Shown: one piece after another, positions 23,258 to 35,310 of the stretch
Layout of the letters: every line of letters begins with the position of its first letter
Position numbering within the stretch: position 1 is the stretch's first letter
The notes under the pieces: generated by a model
What the model saw: the letters and a program-made list of their open reading frames with translations, nothing else
The model's database searches: none
Told to the model about the DNA's origin: nothing
Source: Capsicum annuum
Lineage: Eukaryota; Streptophyta; Magnoliopsida; Solanales; Solanaceae
DNA length: 64,000 nt
Reading direction: 5' to 3'
Assembly (NCBI RefSeq): GCF_002878395.1
Contig: NC_061115.1
Coordinates: 92,183,576-92,247,575 of the forward strand
Translations under genes and position numbers: made by a program

Positions 23258-24357
23258 AACTGAATACGCCGCAACATCATGAGGCTTATCTAATTGAGCT
23301 AAATGACCAAAAATCTCATGCTGGGGACATACTCTAGACCAGTAATTGATCTCTTTGTAGTAGTAATGAACTCTTAAAGCTCTAATCTTGTAGAGTAACA
23401 CAAACTAATCCCAAATGGATGGCTAATTAACACTGATAGGAATCTCTAGTAGAATATCCATCCTTCCTGCAATCATAGCATGACTTAGGAACTCTATACT
23501 GGCAATAAATGCATGATAACCCTATCCGATCACTACCTCACATCTAGGGATTTCCAAAAAACAATGTCTCATATAACCACAACCAAAACAAGCTCTCAAA
23601 CGAAATATTAATTGCACTGTATTTATGGCGTAGCCTCTTGCTGCCACCTCTATAAATCTGAATACATACTCTCTCTGTGGCCCTCACATAATCCACAATC
23701 TAAGAGGAGAAAGATAAAACTACTACCAAATGCTCTAATGCCAAATGCAGTGGCAATACTGGTCCTCTGATAAATCAACACACAATCTCCAACTCTGAAG
23801 GATATAGCATAGAAATATGCCTTTCCCAATCCAGAAGCCCAAATCTCATACTCAAAATCTGATAAATAACCCGGATGAACTCCAATAGACCCAATTTAGT
23901 TTGAGAACTGTCCTATAACTCGAATGTCATCTATGGATGAGAGGGAACGACAAAATGGCTCAAATCCCTAAATGCTAAACCTCAAAGAATTAACCATGAG
24001 CTCAACTGGAGCCTAAGTTGGGCCGAAATCCTTTTACCTGATGCTAAAAATCATTGATATCTATCTCTGACTCTCTAGTGTGACGTTGTGCTGAAACTCT
24101 AGACACACATGTCAAAGTCTTGTCAGCATCTTTCAGAAATCTTGCATTATTCATTAAGGATAGAATATAGTCAAAGAATATGTTTGAGGTTCATAGAAAT
24201 GTGGACTCATAATAAGGAGTCAAGAAGTGAATCTCATAAATTATCCCTATAGCTTATCGATGATAGGTTACAGATGTCTCTGCATAGATCTACAAGATCT
24301 ACTAAATACTTATCTCTTGTACTAACACATGGTGAAACCTAGGCTTTGATATTAATT
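23258..24357 (-). pseudogene. G0 5' internal region with PBS and a weak gag-like frame
   Basis: Reading leftward from the PBS (24354-24343) the sequence looks like a chromovirus 5' leader. Further on, one minus frame contains CFGCGYMRHCF near 23585-23610, a partial zinc knuckle (CX2CX4H, last Cys not in place). The same frame runs with only a few stops to the C1 insertion point at 23258 and continues beyond it at 13428. The protein text downstream of the knuckle does not resemble protease or RT. It may be decayed gag or chance; I do not assign a function. Confidence 0.4.
24343..24354 (-). other. G0 primer binding site, decayed
   Basis: On the minus strand reads taatatcaaagc, against TGGTATCAGAGC. 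The three differences are all G to A. It is followed by cctagg, as in other iMet-primed elements here, and sits three bases from the LTR end at 24358. Confidence 0.6.
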
Positions 24358-24804
24358 TGTCACAAGCCAATATCTTAGGTCATGATGGAGACTACAACAA
24401 ACCACCTGTAGAAAGGCCAAACCCGCAGTCCTGAACAGCTAGTAATGGACTACCAAATAAAATAAGGAAAGAATGCAAAATAAATGTAAGAAAAGATCAA
24501 ATACATAAGTAAATCCCAAAACCTGGTGGCATCAGTACAAGAGTTGCTAAAAATACAAGAGTACCAATGTATACACAGATATAACTTATCTTCAAATACA
24601 AAATAGAGACTAGTCTAATATATAAGAGAGAGAAAAGTAATATTCTGAACATCAAGAGGTCACTCTAAATCTCTGAACCATGGTTATACGCAAGATACAC
24701 ACATCAATGGAGATAACCCATACTATAATCTGTAGGCAGTAGAAGTGTACTATGAGTACCAATGAATCGTACTCAACAGGAAACTCCCAATTGAGTTTCA
24801 TAGA
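24358..24804 (-). repeat. G0 5' LTR, internal-side fragment
   Basis: Begins (plus strand) tgtcacaagcc right beside the PBS, so it is the U5 end of the minus-strand element. Interrupted at 24804 by S2; the last five bases, ataga, are the S2 TSD. Confidence 0.55.
24800..24804. repeat. Left target-site duplication of S2 (ATAGA)
   Basis: ATAGA directly before tgtaacacccc; exact copy at 28113-28117. Confidence 0.85.
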
Positions 24805-27800
24805 TGTAACACCCCAAAAATCTGTCTCGAGATGTCACACGACAGTTGGAAGCACAAGTGATCCCAAGATAACCCATGAACTAGCATACTATTAAGAAAC
24901 ATAATTATAGCATAATAAATAACTGTTTACTATATGGAAACATAGTCATACTAAATATCTAAAATAGATACAATACTGATGAAGCTTTACATTCTGATAA
25001 ATCTAAAGGATGAATAGAGTTCCTAAAGTAGGAGAACTCATCACCTGCTAGCTGGAATCTATAACTGTCTGATCGGGATGCATAGGCTATAACTGGTACC
25101 TACATCATGAGGAAATACAACAACTCAGATGTATATATGGATCAGTACTTCTAGAATATACTGAGTATGCAGGGGCGAATGCAATAAGTAAAACTGATTT
25201 CATATGTAATCGTAAAACATGCATGCTAATTGAAAGTAGACTCACCAATAAGCTAAAATAAACTAAAGATGAAAATATCTTAAAAACATGGGTAATAAGC
25301 ATAATCTAATAAGTTGATGAATCTCTACACTTAGTTTCTGTAAAACTTACTTTAATGATATAAGTATCATTGGAGCTGGGATATGATAATACATAGATAC
25401 TGTATGAATACTGGGTATGTAAAACTGGACTGTACTTAGTCTAAATAACTGGACTGAAACTATAGAGTATTATGCATATAAGAAAGGGACTGACTGAGTA
25501 ACATGAGATAACTGAGCATGAATTCATGCAGACAATATTATTTGAGAAAGAAAGACCAAGCATGTAACATGATTCTAAAATAGTTTGTAAACTGAGGCAC
25601 TGAAATACTTATAGATGAAAGGTTGATAACTGTACACTATGGTCAAGAAAACCTGTAACTGAACTAAGTTTTTAATTTGATTACTAGACTGAGACTGTGA
25701 CTGAGAATATAACTAAGATCGTAATTGAGACTGTATACTTTTCTCTGATAGATGATTAACTGATATCTGAGTTTATTGATATTGTATTACTAATAAATAG
25801 GAGACTTTATCTAACAGTTCTATTTTTGTGAAACTATGTTGAGTTCTCTACTAAGCTGAGTAACTGTATCTGACAGTCCTGAATCTATAGAATAAAACTA
25901 AGTTCTGTACTATGTTTGAATCTAAAAATGTCAGAAGTAATTATCTAACTGACATGCCCCTCTTTGAATTATTTAGGGTCCAACTTGTAACCCCAGTTGA
26001 AAGGGTGTTAGTACCATTCCACCGATAAAGACAGTAAAAAGGTACCCTCATCTTGCAGATACTCTAATGAGAACGATGGTACCTTCATCTGACAGGTTAA
26101 AATACCTCATCAAATCTCATCTAGCAAGTTTGATGTCTCACCCTACGCGGGCTACATAGTTTTGGAATGTAAGGATTTCTTTTAAGGATCACTCTCTCAA
26201 CTGACAGGTGAGTCCCCATCCTTGGGTTCACTTGGTGCTGAATCCTACTCCTGTCTAAATAGACAGTGAACTGATTCCCTAGTTCATACTAGGCTTGACT
26301 GAACTATTATTGTTTGTACTTTTTAACTAAACTGAACTATGTTCAATGATTTCCGTTATGTGATGGAAATACTACTGAATTCTATTAACTGACTGATAGA
26401 GGTCTGAACTTAATACTTAATACTACTAACTTCTAAACTTAATACTGAATACTATTGAGGCCTGAACTAAATACTAAATACGACTGAGGTCTAAACTGAA
26501 TACTGAATACTACTGAGGTTTGAACTGAATACTGAACTAAACTAGACTAATACATAGATTACTAAGATTTTCCTGAGGTCTGTAACTGACTGAGTTCTAC
26601 TAAGTTTTGTAACTGATTGATATTACTACTGATCGTGATGTGACTGATACTATTCAGTAACTAACACTGGCTTTAGGTAAACAGCTAAATTGTGGGGTAT
26701 TAAATACCCCCAGGACTCGATAGCATGAAAGTAAAGCATGGCATGGTCATAATTGCATAATCATAGTTAATTGTCAACAATGCTTTCATTTAGACAATTT
26801 GTCAAACAATTGGAGGTTATAGACTTGTACATAGATGAGAACACATGGTAACATGTCATGATTACCCTATTCAATTCACATGGGCGTTCTATCAAGCACA
26901 TGGAGATTAATACTTGGACATGGAAATATCTTAAAAACATGAGAGCATAGAATGGTTTCATAACCAAATTACATGAAATTCACTTGAAATAGGACATGGG
27001 CATTTCATCACAACATGTAAGGATCAAACATGTGGAAAACATGAACTTAAAATAATGAATTATTTATAATTATCTTGAATATAGGATCCACCATGGAATC
27101 CAACAAAAACTCTAAGGACATGATATGTAAGCCATTGTTCAAAATTATTCTTGTAAGTATTTCATCAAACACTTGTAATTCATGATTTAGGGTAAGCATG
27201 CGAGTAGTTAAAATAGTAGTAATAACATGATTTCACCTCTAAAATTATCGATTAGAGTTTAAATTTGACAAACAATACCATTCAAACATGTAAGATTTAA
27301 TATCACCCACATATTCATGGAAACATGATAATAGTTTGAGATTCATGAAAATTAATAAACAAAATTCATGGAAATATGTAAAGATTATAACTTTAAACTT
27401 GAAATTTGAGTTTTGGGCTCCATGGGTGAAAGAGGACACATGGATGAACTCCCACATACCTTAAAGCTTAAATCTTGAAAGAGAAACACAATCTTGAAAG
27501 ATTTCTTGAATTAGGAAACTTGATTCTTGATTCTTTTGTTGGAGAGAAAAAAGATGATTAATAATGTATCTAATATTTTTGGAGCTGAAATTAAGTGTTA
27601 GGGTTGTATTTGGGTGAGGGGAATTGACAAAAGTATCCCTAGGCCTTTTAGAAATTGAATTAACATGTAAAACAACTTTGGATCCTCTTACATTTTTTAT
27701 GTCGAGCGTAGTCGATGTGACGCGTCGACATCACGTCGGCTTACCAGCTCACAGAAGAAATTCCATAATGTTTTACTCATGTATCAGATTTTGGCAAAAT

Positions 27801-28112
27801 TGGTATCGTTGGAAAGATAATTCAATTAACTACAATTTGGTGGGTCTTGAGTTGTAAAATTCATGTATATAAAAAGTTATATACATTTAAAGTATACCCT
27901 TGTAGAATCGAATATAAAATTTTGGACGAATAAAATGATCTTAGCTCAACTTGGCTCTAAGTGATTCCTATGAACATTTTTAACCTCAAAAGCAAATCAA
28001 ACATAAGGATAAAGATTTTAAAACTTGTATTCACATACGAATCACTTGGATTATAGCTTATACATATAAGAACAACGGTTCATAGACTAGCTCAAAAATG
28101 CGGGGCATTACA
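24805..28112 (-). mobile_element. S2: solo gypsy LTR (minus), 3308 bp, perfect TSD
   Basis: Plus-strand ends are tgtaacacccc and gcattaca. On the minus strand it starts tgtaatgccccgcattttt. Flanking ATAGA copies are identical. The U5-end pattern (gagatgtcacacg, then a G-rich block) matches the G3 LTR end. A splice-donor-like AAG|GTATGTGGG lies on the minus strand at 27463-27452. Contains the 29-bp array described separately. No coding sequence and no internal domain. Confidence 0.9.
26399..26543. repeat. 29-bp tandem array, five units, in S2
   Basis: Units at 26399, 26428, 26457, 26486 and 26515, each exactly 29 bp with core gaggtctgaactgaata. No length variation; several substitutions per unit. 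Confidence 0.92.
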
Positions 28113-28117
28113 ATAGA
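28113..28117. repeat. Right target-site duplication of S2 (ATAGA)
   Basis: Identical to 24800-24804. Confidence 0.85.
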
Positions 28118-30030
28118 TAAAAAAGATATATATAACATATAAATAGAATGCAAACTCCATCCAATGTTTGGCAACAACAAAACAACTAATGAGATAATAC
28201 GGAGAACCTATCCTATTCATGTTCAATAGATTACCATAATAAGGCTAATAAAGTATCAAGGATGAACTATCCTATTCCACCCATAATCATAAATCTCAAC
28301 ATTATATTGTATATCCCCGGCCAATATCCGAATAAAGGACAAAGGAAGTGTATATATCAAATACAAGGCCAAGGAATGAATATACAATATGGACAAATGA
28401 AGAAAGGGAGATACGGTGGTACCATAGCTACTTAAATCTAGATATGGACATATATATATATATAGGTGTAAGGTCATCTCAAAGCACATTCTAGATTAAC
28501 ATATCCTTATTTTAAGGCCCCGTGATGTCCTATCAGGATTTAGTACTAACAAGCTCAGGGTTTCTAACCATTTGTCTCATCAGGAATTTATCAGGCATTA
28601 TAATGAAATTATAAGATAGAAGAGGCCAGAATCATACCTCAAATCATAATACCGAATCAATGACCAATATGTCATAAGCTAGACAAAAAATGATCATAAC
28701 ACTAATTTAAAAAATATCTATAATAGTGTGAGTAATCGGCTATTTTGAAATACCAAATACCTAGAGGAGCATATGCATATCCTTACCTTAGGCTCGGAAG
28801 GCTCAATCAACATACAACAATAAAAGGCATCGTCATCATCCAAATCTATGTAGCGTTATCATAGAAGCAGATAGATATAGGCGCATACTGGTGATACGCG
28901 ATGCGCATGCAAGTATGAAAGAAACAGAATCCACAATATCATAATAAAAACATCATATCCATCACTGTCATTTCCATCATCATCATAACCATCATCATAA
29001 TAATCATCCTCCGGCCTTTCTAGATATCATCACATTATCATGATATCTTGCGGCCTTGCCGGGCATCATCACATAATCATAATATCCTTCGTCCTTGATC
29101 AATATCATCATTATAATATCCTTCTTCCTTGCTAGGTATATTTAAGCATATCATCCCAACTATCAATGTATATATGATAGGTGCATGGACTTAAGTCGTG
29201 GATAAAAGAGTGGAAATCCACATGTCTATTGCCTAAAGTAAACTTCAGGACTAAATAATTATAAATGTATAGAAAGGATCATAATATCTCACGACCGGAG
29301 TAAATAATAGTGTTAAATCATTGACCAAAATTGGTGTCGATTAATTCTTAAAACATCATTGTTGGCCTCTTTTAGGTACATAAAGTAACTATTTAATTAG
29401 GTAGTTATTATTGTAAAGAAATCTATTTTTATGATGAAAAGTGGGTTTTAATCTCTTATTTAGGATGAATAGTTATAAGATCATAGTGTAACTAGAATCA
29501 CATCATTTACAGATATGATGATCATGAATGTACAAAATCTATACATGCCATCATAAGTATCTAAATCATTGAAACTATAAGCATCATACTACATCTTTCT
29601 CCGTCCCACACCAGAGAGATATGCATATAAATCTACATATATTATCATAAACTACAACCATATCCCTTACAAGGATAAACACTTCTCAGATATCCAACCA
29701 ATAGCATAACATGGCCTTTGTCCCAATAATGTGTCCAGAATAATCATAACATAATAATCACAACCTTAGGCCCACATACGTATCTGAATCTTATATCAAT
29801 AATCATGTATGTATAAATAGTGTCATAAGTATAGGCCATAGCATATTCACGAGGCATAAAATCTCTATAAACTATGAATCATATATATTATCATCTCATA
29901 TATAGGAGGCATCTCACTTGTAGGAGGCATAATAAATCAATAAGCATGTCTCATAACTACGAGGCATATCACATCTATGAGGTATCTCATATCTATAGGT
30001 CATGTATCATGACTATGAGGAATATAATTT
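28118..30030 (-). repeat. Probable continuation of G0 5' LTR
   Basis: AT-rich, non-coding, resumes after S2 in G0 and runs to the start of the G2 LTR. Contains a TA run at about 28450-28468, CAT/CATA-rich simple sequence at 28960-29010, a 39-bp tandem array, and degenerate units ending in gaggcat at 29890-30010. I did not find the expected LTR start (tgtaaataccc on the minus strand), so the outer end is probably lost at the G2 junction. Confidence 0.4.
29013..29139. repeat. 39-bp tandem array, about 3.3 units
   Basis: Units at 29013-29051 and 29052-29090 (39 bp each), a 34-bp unit at 29091-29124, and a partial unit from 29125. Core is ccttgc...atatcatca...ataatatcctt. Confidence 0.8.
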
Positions 30031-32223
30031 TCGTGAACCGAACCAAGGCCTGGCCATGACGGGCATCTCCAATCCACCGTGGACCTGAGACCACCCCCTG
30101 AACCTAAACAAACGCCGTACACTGCCAAACAATGGCTAAATACTGAATAGATAACAAGATAGCACAAGACAAGTTCAAAGAAATAAAAGTTATGTCTATA
30201 ACCAATAACCAATTAAAATAACCAACCAACATCATCCAAGTCACAGTATTCCAATAAAGCCTCTATGCAAAAAGAACCAAACCTGTCTTGGTCAGGACAT
30301 GCCCCTGACTCTAATAATGACAATGATAGTGTTAATGATACTGAAAACTATCAACTCAAATATTAGAATGGACACTGATGAAATGCCTAAGCCTTTAAGA
30401 GAATAGAAGCTCACCACTTCACCATAACGAAGTGATGAACTGAGCCGATCCAAGTATCTTTATGTAGGAAAAGTAGAGGTATCTCTGGTACCTGCATTGG
30501 ATGAGGGTAGAGTTTCTAGAGATAGTGAATTGATCACTAGGATGTAACTCAGGAATAAGGATAACATAATGCTATGATCAATAATTCAAAATCATTAAAT
30601 TACAATGCACATAATCAAATATATATACATATACATATATCACATACTGGGATAAGGGACAAGGATTAATAAGCACTTTATAACTTTAGCCTGGATTTCT
30701 ATAGCTCAACCATCATAACATAAGAAGGAACCCATGGGCAATATGGGCCCAATTCTCCCCCAGCTGGTAGGGCCCTAGTTCATTTGGCCACACAAACCAT
30801 AGGGTATACATATGGACTATGGGGAACTCAAACCTCCTAGCATATCAAGGTGACGTAAACACCTAATCATGTAATATAATATGGGGGACTCGAACCTCCC
30901 AATCATATGATAGTAATAAGAGGGACTCGAACCACCTAGTCATTTAGACCCCCGCGCTGGCAACCCTGGTTTCTATTATTGGTCCTCGAACCTCCACTTC
31001 TATGAATCAACAGTACAACTCTCATGAAAACCCAACTAAATCATTTATCACATAATCACATTCATTGAACCATGATACAAATTTAGGTATACTTTTTGGG
31101 TATCGTCATACCAACTCCACTTGTAAGGTAACATCTACTTGCCGAAATAATTTCATCAATTGGGGACTTCATATCCATATTGGTTCTATTTTACATTAGT
31201 TTAGGGAATTACACAACCCATAAGTTCAATTAAAATCATTATTCTTAATTAACCCTTCACACCATGCAATATTTCAAGAGTAGTTTAATGCATTTTTATA
31301 TTCAAAACAAATTTTTCAATATGGGGTTGAGGTAATAAGCAGTTCAAAATTCATAAGTTGGGGTAAGTCACTATCCCCTTATTTATTCGCCATACCCATG
31401 CATCCCACAAGTTCAAAACCATAATTAAAGGATGAACAATCATGCGTAAACCATGGGAAACATTATTCAGCAACAAACATTCAAAACCCTTAACCTATGT
31501 TTTAAAACAAAAATCAAAACCATATGAATTTTAACTTCAAACCCATGCTTTAAATAAATCATAAGGGGAAAAGAGTAATATTCCTGAGATACCAAGTTTT
31601 ACAGAGAAAATTTAACCTTTGAGCCAATGGATGATCAACTTCTTAGAAACCCTATGTATCTTGCCTGAGGGGATTTAGAGAGAATAAAGAGAGTCTTTGA
31701 TATGTTAAAGTGTGAACGAATGCCCCAAAGGTTTTTTATGGATGTGGGGTCTAACTGGTTAAAGTGGGAAATGTCCAACGTGCCCTAAACTTAAAAACTG
31801 GAAAAGTGAAGCCAGTACCTATGGGTCACACAACGATTCATAGAAATACCTTACGACTCATCACCATTAGTCATAACCAAGACAGTGCCAGGGGGAACCC
31901 ATATTGTTAACCCTACGACTTACATCATACGGCTCGTATCGTGACCCTAAGACTCATAGGGTCCAAGTTGTATCCAATATAGTACCACTTGGGACTTACA
32001 CTGGTCATACTATGATTTGCAGAAAATAACTCATAACGAGTCCTTATGACTCTTAGAGAGCCACTCATACTCAGAATAGAACGTAGGAACATACACTATT
32101 TAGGCTACAACTTGAGTCTAATGAATATTCTAGAATCCCTATGACTCATAGATTGAGTCGTAGTCAGGACAATATGGATACAATTTTAGAAATTTTCAAG
32201 GACCAGCACCTGGGATTTTTTTA
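30031..32223 (-). repeat. G2 3' LTR
   Basis: About 2193 bp. The right end is set by the purine tract aaggagggagac (minus, about 32235-32224), with the LTR starting taaaaaaatccc. The left end at tcgtgaaccgaacc matches the S0 terminal block in reverse. Blocks 'gggactcgaacctccc' at 30890-30925 and 'ccatgggcaatatggg' at 30730 pair with S0 and G1. Confidence 0.8.
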
Positions 32224-32413
32224 GTCTCCCTCCTTAGGATCATTTGTCCTTGAATGCTCGGTTAAGGCATTTATTATCATGATTTGACCCCAAACATAAC
32301 CACACTTACCTTTAACAAAGATAGAAAACAAAGACTTCAAGGAATTCACAATTTTCTTTAACAAAGTTAGAAAAAAAGATGCTAAGATCACATATACCAT
32401 AAGCATAATTTTC

Positions 32414-32900
32414 CTAAATAGGGAATAGGAATAGATACTTGGACTTCATGTCTTTCTTGGCTTTCCAATTAGCTTTCTCAAATATTTGTTTACTCCAAGG
32501 AACTTTTACTGATGCCACATCTTTCATCTGTAACCAATAGACTTGCCAGTGTAAGACCTCCACCAGAATTTTCTCATAAGACAAGGAATTAGAAATGGCC
32601 ACATATTCCAAAGGAACAACAAATGAAGGATCGCCTATGAATTTCCTTAATATTGAGTCATGGAAGACTGGGTGAATGAAGCTCAAACTAGAAGGCAATT
32701 CTAATTCATATTGCCAACCCTTTTCAAACCCAAATATGGACTAACATAATAGGGACTGAGTTTTCTATTCTTCCCAAACTGCATCACTCCTTTTATGGAG
32801 ATATCTTTAATAACACCCATTTATCAATATTAAATTCAAACTCCCTCGTCTCATATCCACGTAGGAATTTTGGCGACTTTGGGCTATCTTAAGCCTATCC
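32414..32900 (-). pseudogene. G2 integrase C-terminus and chromodomain-like tail
   Basis: Minus strand 32698-32414 (94 codons) has FIHPVFHDSIL, the SNSLSYEKILVEVLHWQV linker and VKVPWSKQIFEKANWKAKKDMKSKY, the chromodomain-like end in which most WExExDM positions can be traced. Upstream to about 32900 are SPYYVSPYL-type and GVMQFG-type blocks in shifted frames. Confidence 0.78.
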
Positions 32901-33960
32901 CGAATCACCTTTACCTTCTCCATGGATTGGTGAACTAAATTAGGATCAAATTATTCATCCTCACCAACTTTGTACCACCCAATAGGAGAACAACACCTCC
33001 TACCATACAAAGCCTCAAATAGGGCCATACCAATACTAGAGTGATAACTATTGTTGTAGGCAAATTCTATGAATAAAAGTGGTAAACACAACTGCCACTA
33101 AAGTTGATAATACAAAATCTGAGCATATCCTCAAATGTTTGAATGGTTCTCTCCTCTTGACCGTCCTCCTATGGGTGGAAAGTGATACTAAGTCTCACCT
33201 TAGTCCCTAAACCTCTCTGAAATAAATATCAAAAATATGATGAAAACTGAGTACCTCGATTAGAAATGATGGAAATTAGGGCACCATCTAGCTTGACTAT
33301 CTCCTTAATGAACAATTTAGCATAATTCCCTAAAAAAAAATTAGTTCTTACTGGCAAGAAGTGGGAAGACTTAGTCATCTTATCCATAATGAACCAAATA
33401 GAATCGAACTGATTTTGAGACAACAGAAGACCCATAACAAAATCAATACTAATTATTTCTTACTTCCACACAGGCAACTAAATCTATTGAAATAATCCAC
33501 TAGGCCTTAAGTGCTCAACCTTTACTTATTGACACACCATGCACTTAGCTACAAAATTGGCCACGCTATCTTCATATTATTCCCCCCAATAAAACTCCTT
33601 AAGATCATTATACGTTTTTGTCAAACCAGGATGAACATATAACGTGACTCATGAGCTTCACCCAAAATTCTTTTGCATAAACCATCAACATTGAGAACAT
33701 ACAACCTAATTTCGTACCTCAAGATACCATCACCACCAATCTTGAAATCCACCATTTTCTGCCTACCTACATCCTTCTTGAATTCCATCAAGATAGGTCC
33801 AACACTTGCTCTACTTTTACCTTAGAACACAGAGATGACTTTTCCACCTCTTGTACAACCACATCTCCATCCTCGAAGTCTAAGAGATAGATTCTAGATT
33901 AGCCAAACAATGAATATCCTTCACCAAATCCCATTTCCCTTTATCCATATGAGATAAGAT
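32901..33960 (-). pseudogene. G2 integrase core
   Basis: The 33435-33229 fragment contains FDSIWFIMDKMTKSSHFLPV, YAKLFIKEIVKLDG and IISNRGTQFSSYF. The second catalytic residue, Asp in SDRG, is Asn through a GAT to AAT change, so the active site is dead. Zinc-finger remnants lie near 33560-33700. A family GRRCSSP-like block is at about 32990-33005. Confidence 0.78.
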
Positions 33961-34450
33961 CCCTATAGATAACCTCTAAGGGAATCAACAACTATGTTAG
34001 GTTTATCAGAGTGAAAGTGGAGACTCATATCATAGTCCTTGAACAACTCAAGCCTTCTTCTTTGACTAAGATTTAGCCCATTCTGAGTGAATACGTATTG
34101 CATGCTCTTATGATTCAAATAAATATCTATGTGGATATTATACAAATAGTGTTGCCAGATATTCAGTGCAAACACTACAACTAATAATTCCAAATCACAA
34201 GTCAGATAGTTCTTCTCATAATTCTTTAACTTCCAAGAAACATATGCAACCACTTTTCCATGCACTTCAACACACAACCCAATCCCACAAGGGATGAATC
34301 ACAATATACAACAAAACCATCACTACCCTCAGGTAGAGTCAAAATCGAAGCCAAGGTCAACTTATTCTTCAACTTTTTAAAACAATCCTCACTAGCATAG
34401 ACCACAAGAACTTCACCTTCTTCTGAGTCAACTTAGTCAATGGGATAGTA
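33961..34450 (-). pseudogene. G2 RNase H
   Basis: Minus 34277-33963 (104 codons) carries GKVVAYVSWKLKNYEKNYLTCDLELLVVVFALNIW and IYLNHKSMQYVF, then RRRLELFKDYDMSL and PNIVVDSLRG. The acidic residue of FTDHKS is Asn (LNHKS). The first catalytic block lies in another frame near 34300. Confidence 0.8.
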
Positions 34451-35310
34451 ATATAAGAGAAACTTTCAAAAAACATTCTATAATAGCCATCTAAACCCAA
34501 GAAACTCCAAATGTCGGTTAGAGTAGTGGGACTAGGCCACTTCTAACCGCTGAAATTTTCTATGGATCCATCATGTTCCCTTGAGTAGAAACCACATGGC
34601 CCAAATACGTCAAAACTTTCAAGAAGAACTCACACTTCATGAATTTTTCATACAACCACTGATCTTTAAATATTTCCAACACAAGGTGGAGGTGATCAGT
34701 ATGATCTACCTCACTCGTAGAATACAACAAAATATAAAAAATGAATACAATCACAAACAAATCTAAAAACTGATGGAACACCTAGTTTATAAGATTTATG
34801 ATTGCTGCTAAGGCATTGGTCAACTTAAAAGACATCACCAAAGACTCAAAATGACCATACTAGGTTCAAAAGCCAGTCTTAGGGTTATCCACTTCACTAA
34901 TTTTTAACTGATGGTAACTCGACAAAAGATCAATCTTAGAAAAGTACTTAGCACCCTGAAGTTGATCAAAGAGATGATCCTAGAAAGAAGATATTTATTC
35001 TTCACCATCACCTTATTCAACTGGCGGTAGTATATAAACGTTAGAAGGAAACTATCCTTCTTACATATAAATAATATAGGTAAGCCCTATGGGGATACAC
35101 TAGGGTAAATAAAACCTTTGTCAAGAAGATATTTCAACTGCTCTTTAAGTTCTCTCAACTTAACTAGAGCTATTCTATAGGAAGGGATAGAAATAGGATG
35201 AATTTCCATAAGAAGAACGATCCCAGAATAAATTTCCCTATTGGGAGGAATATTAGGTAGATCATCAAGGAACACCTCAGGAAACTCACAGACCATAGGG
35301 ACGGATTACA
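34451..35310 (-). pseudogene. G2 reverse transcriptase
   Basis: Fragment 35296-35087 has FPEVFLDDLPNIPPNREI and ELKEQLKYLLDKGFIYPSVSP. Fragment 34781-34560 has the catalytic region reading VFIFYILLYS, so both Asp of the FIDD box are replaced (Phe-Tyr). CEFFLKVLTYLGHVVSTQG, the connection to RNase H, follows. Stops and shifts lie between the fragments. Confidence 0.82.

Noticed and set aside
23500..23700. A CCHC-like site taken as proof of a gypsy gag in G0
   Set aside because: Only CX2CX4H is present; the last Cys and the usual flanking basic residues are missing, so it is kept only as weak support.
13340..24357. A host gene exon interrupted by copia
   Set aside because: The frame has several stops, no recognised family and lies between a retroelement PBS and LTR; it is reported as a finding but not called as a gene.
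28440..28470. TA run as a possible origin or matrix-attachment site
   Set aside because: A short simple repeat with no supporting structure.
30880..30925. Repeated 'gggactcgaacctccc' strings resembling tRNA B-box sequence
   Set aside because: They recur in LTRs S0, G1 and G2 without A box or cloverleaf, so they are LTR internal repeats.
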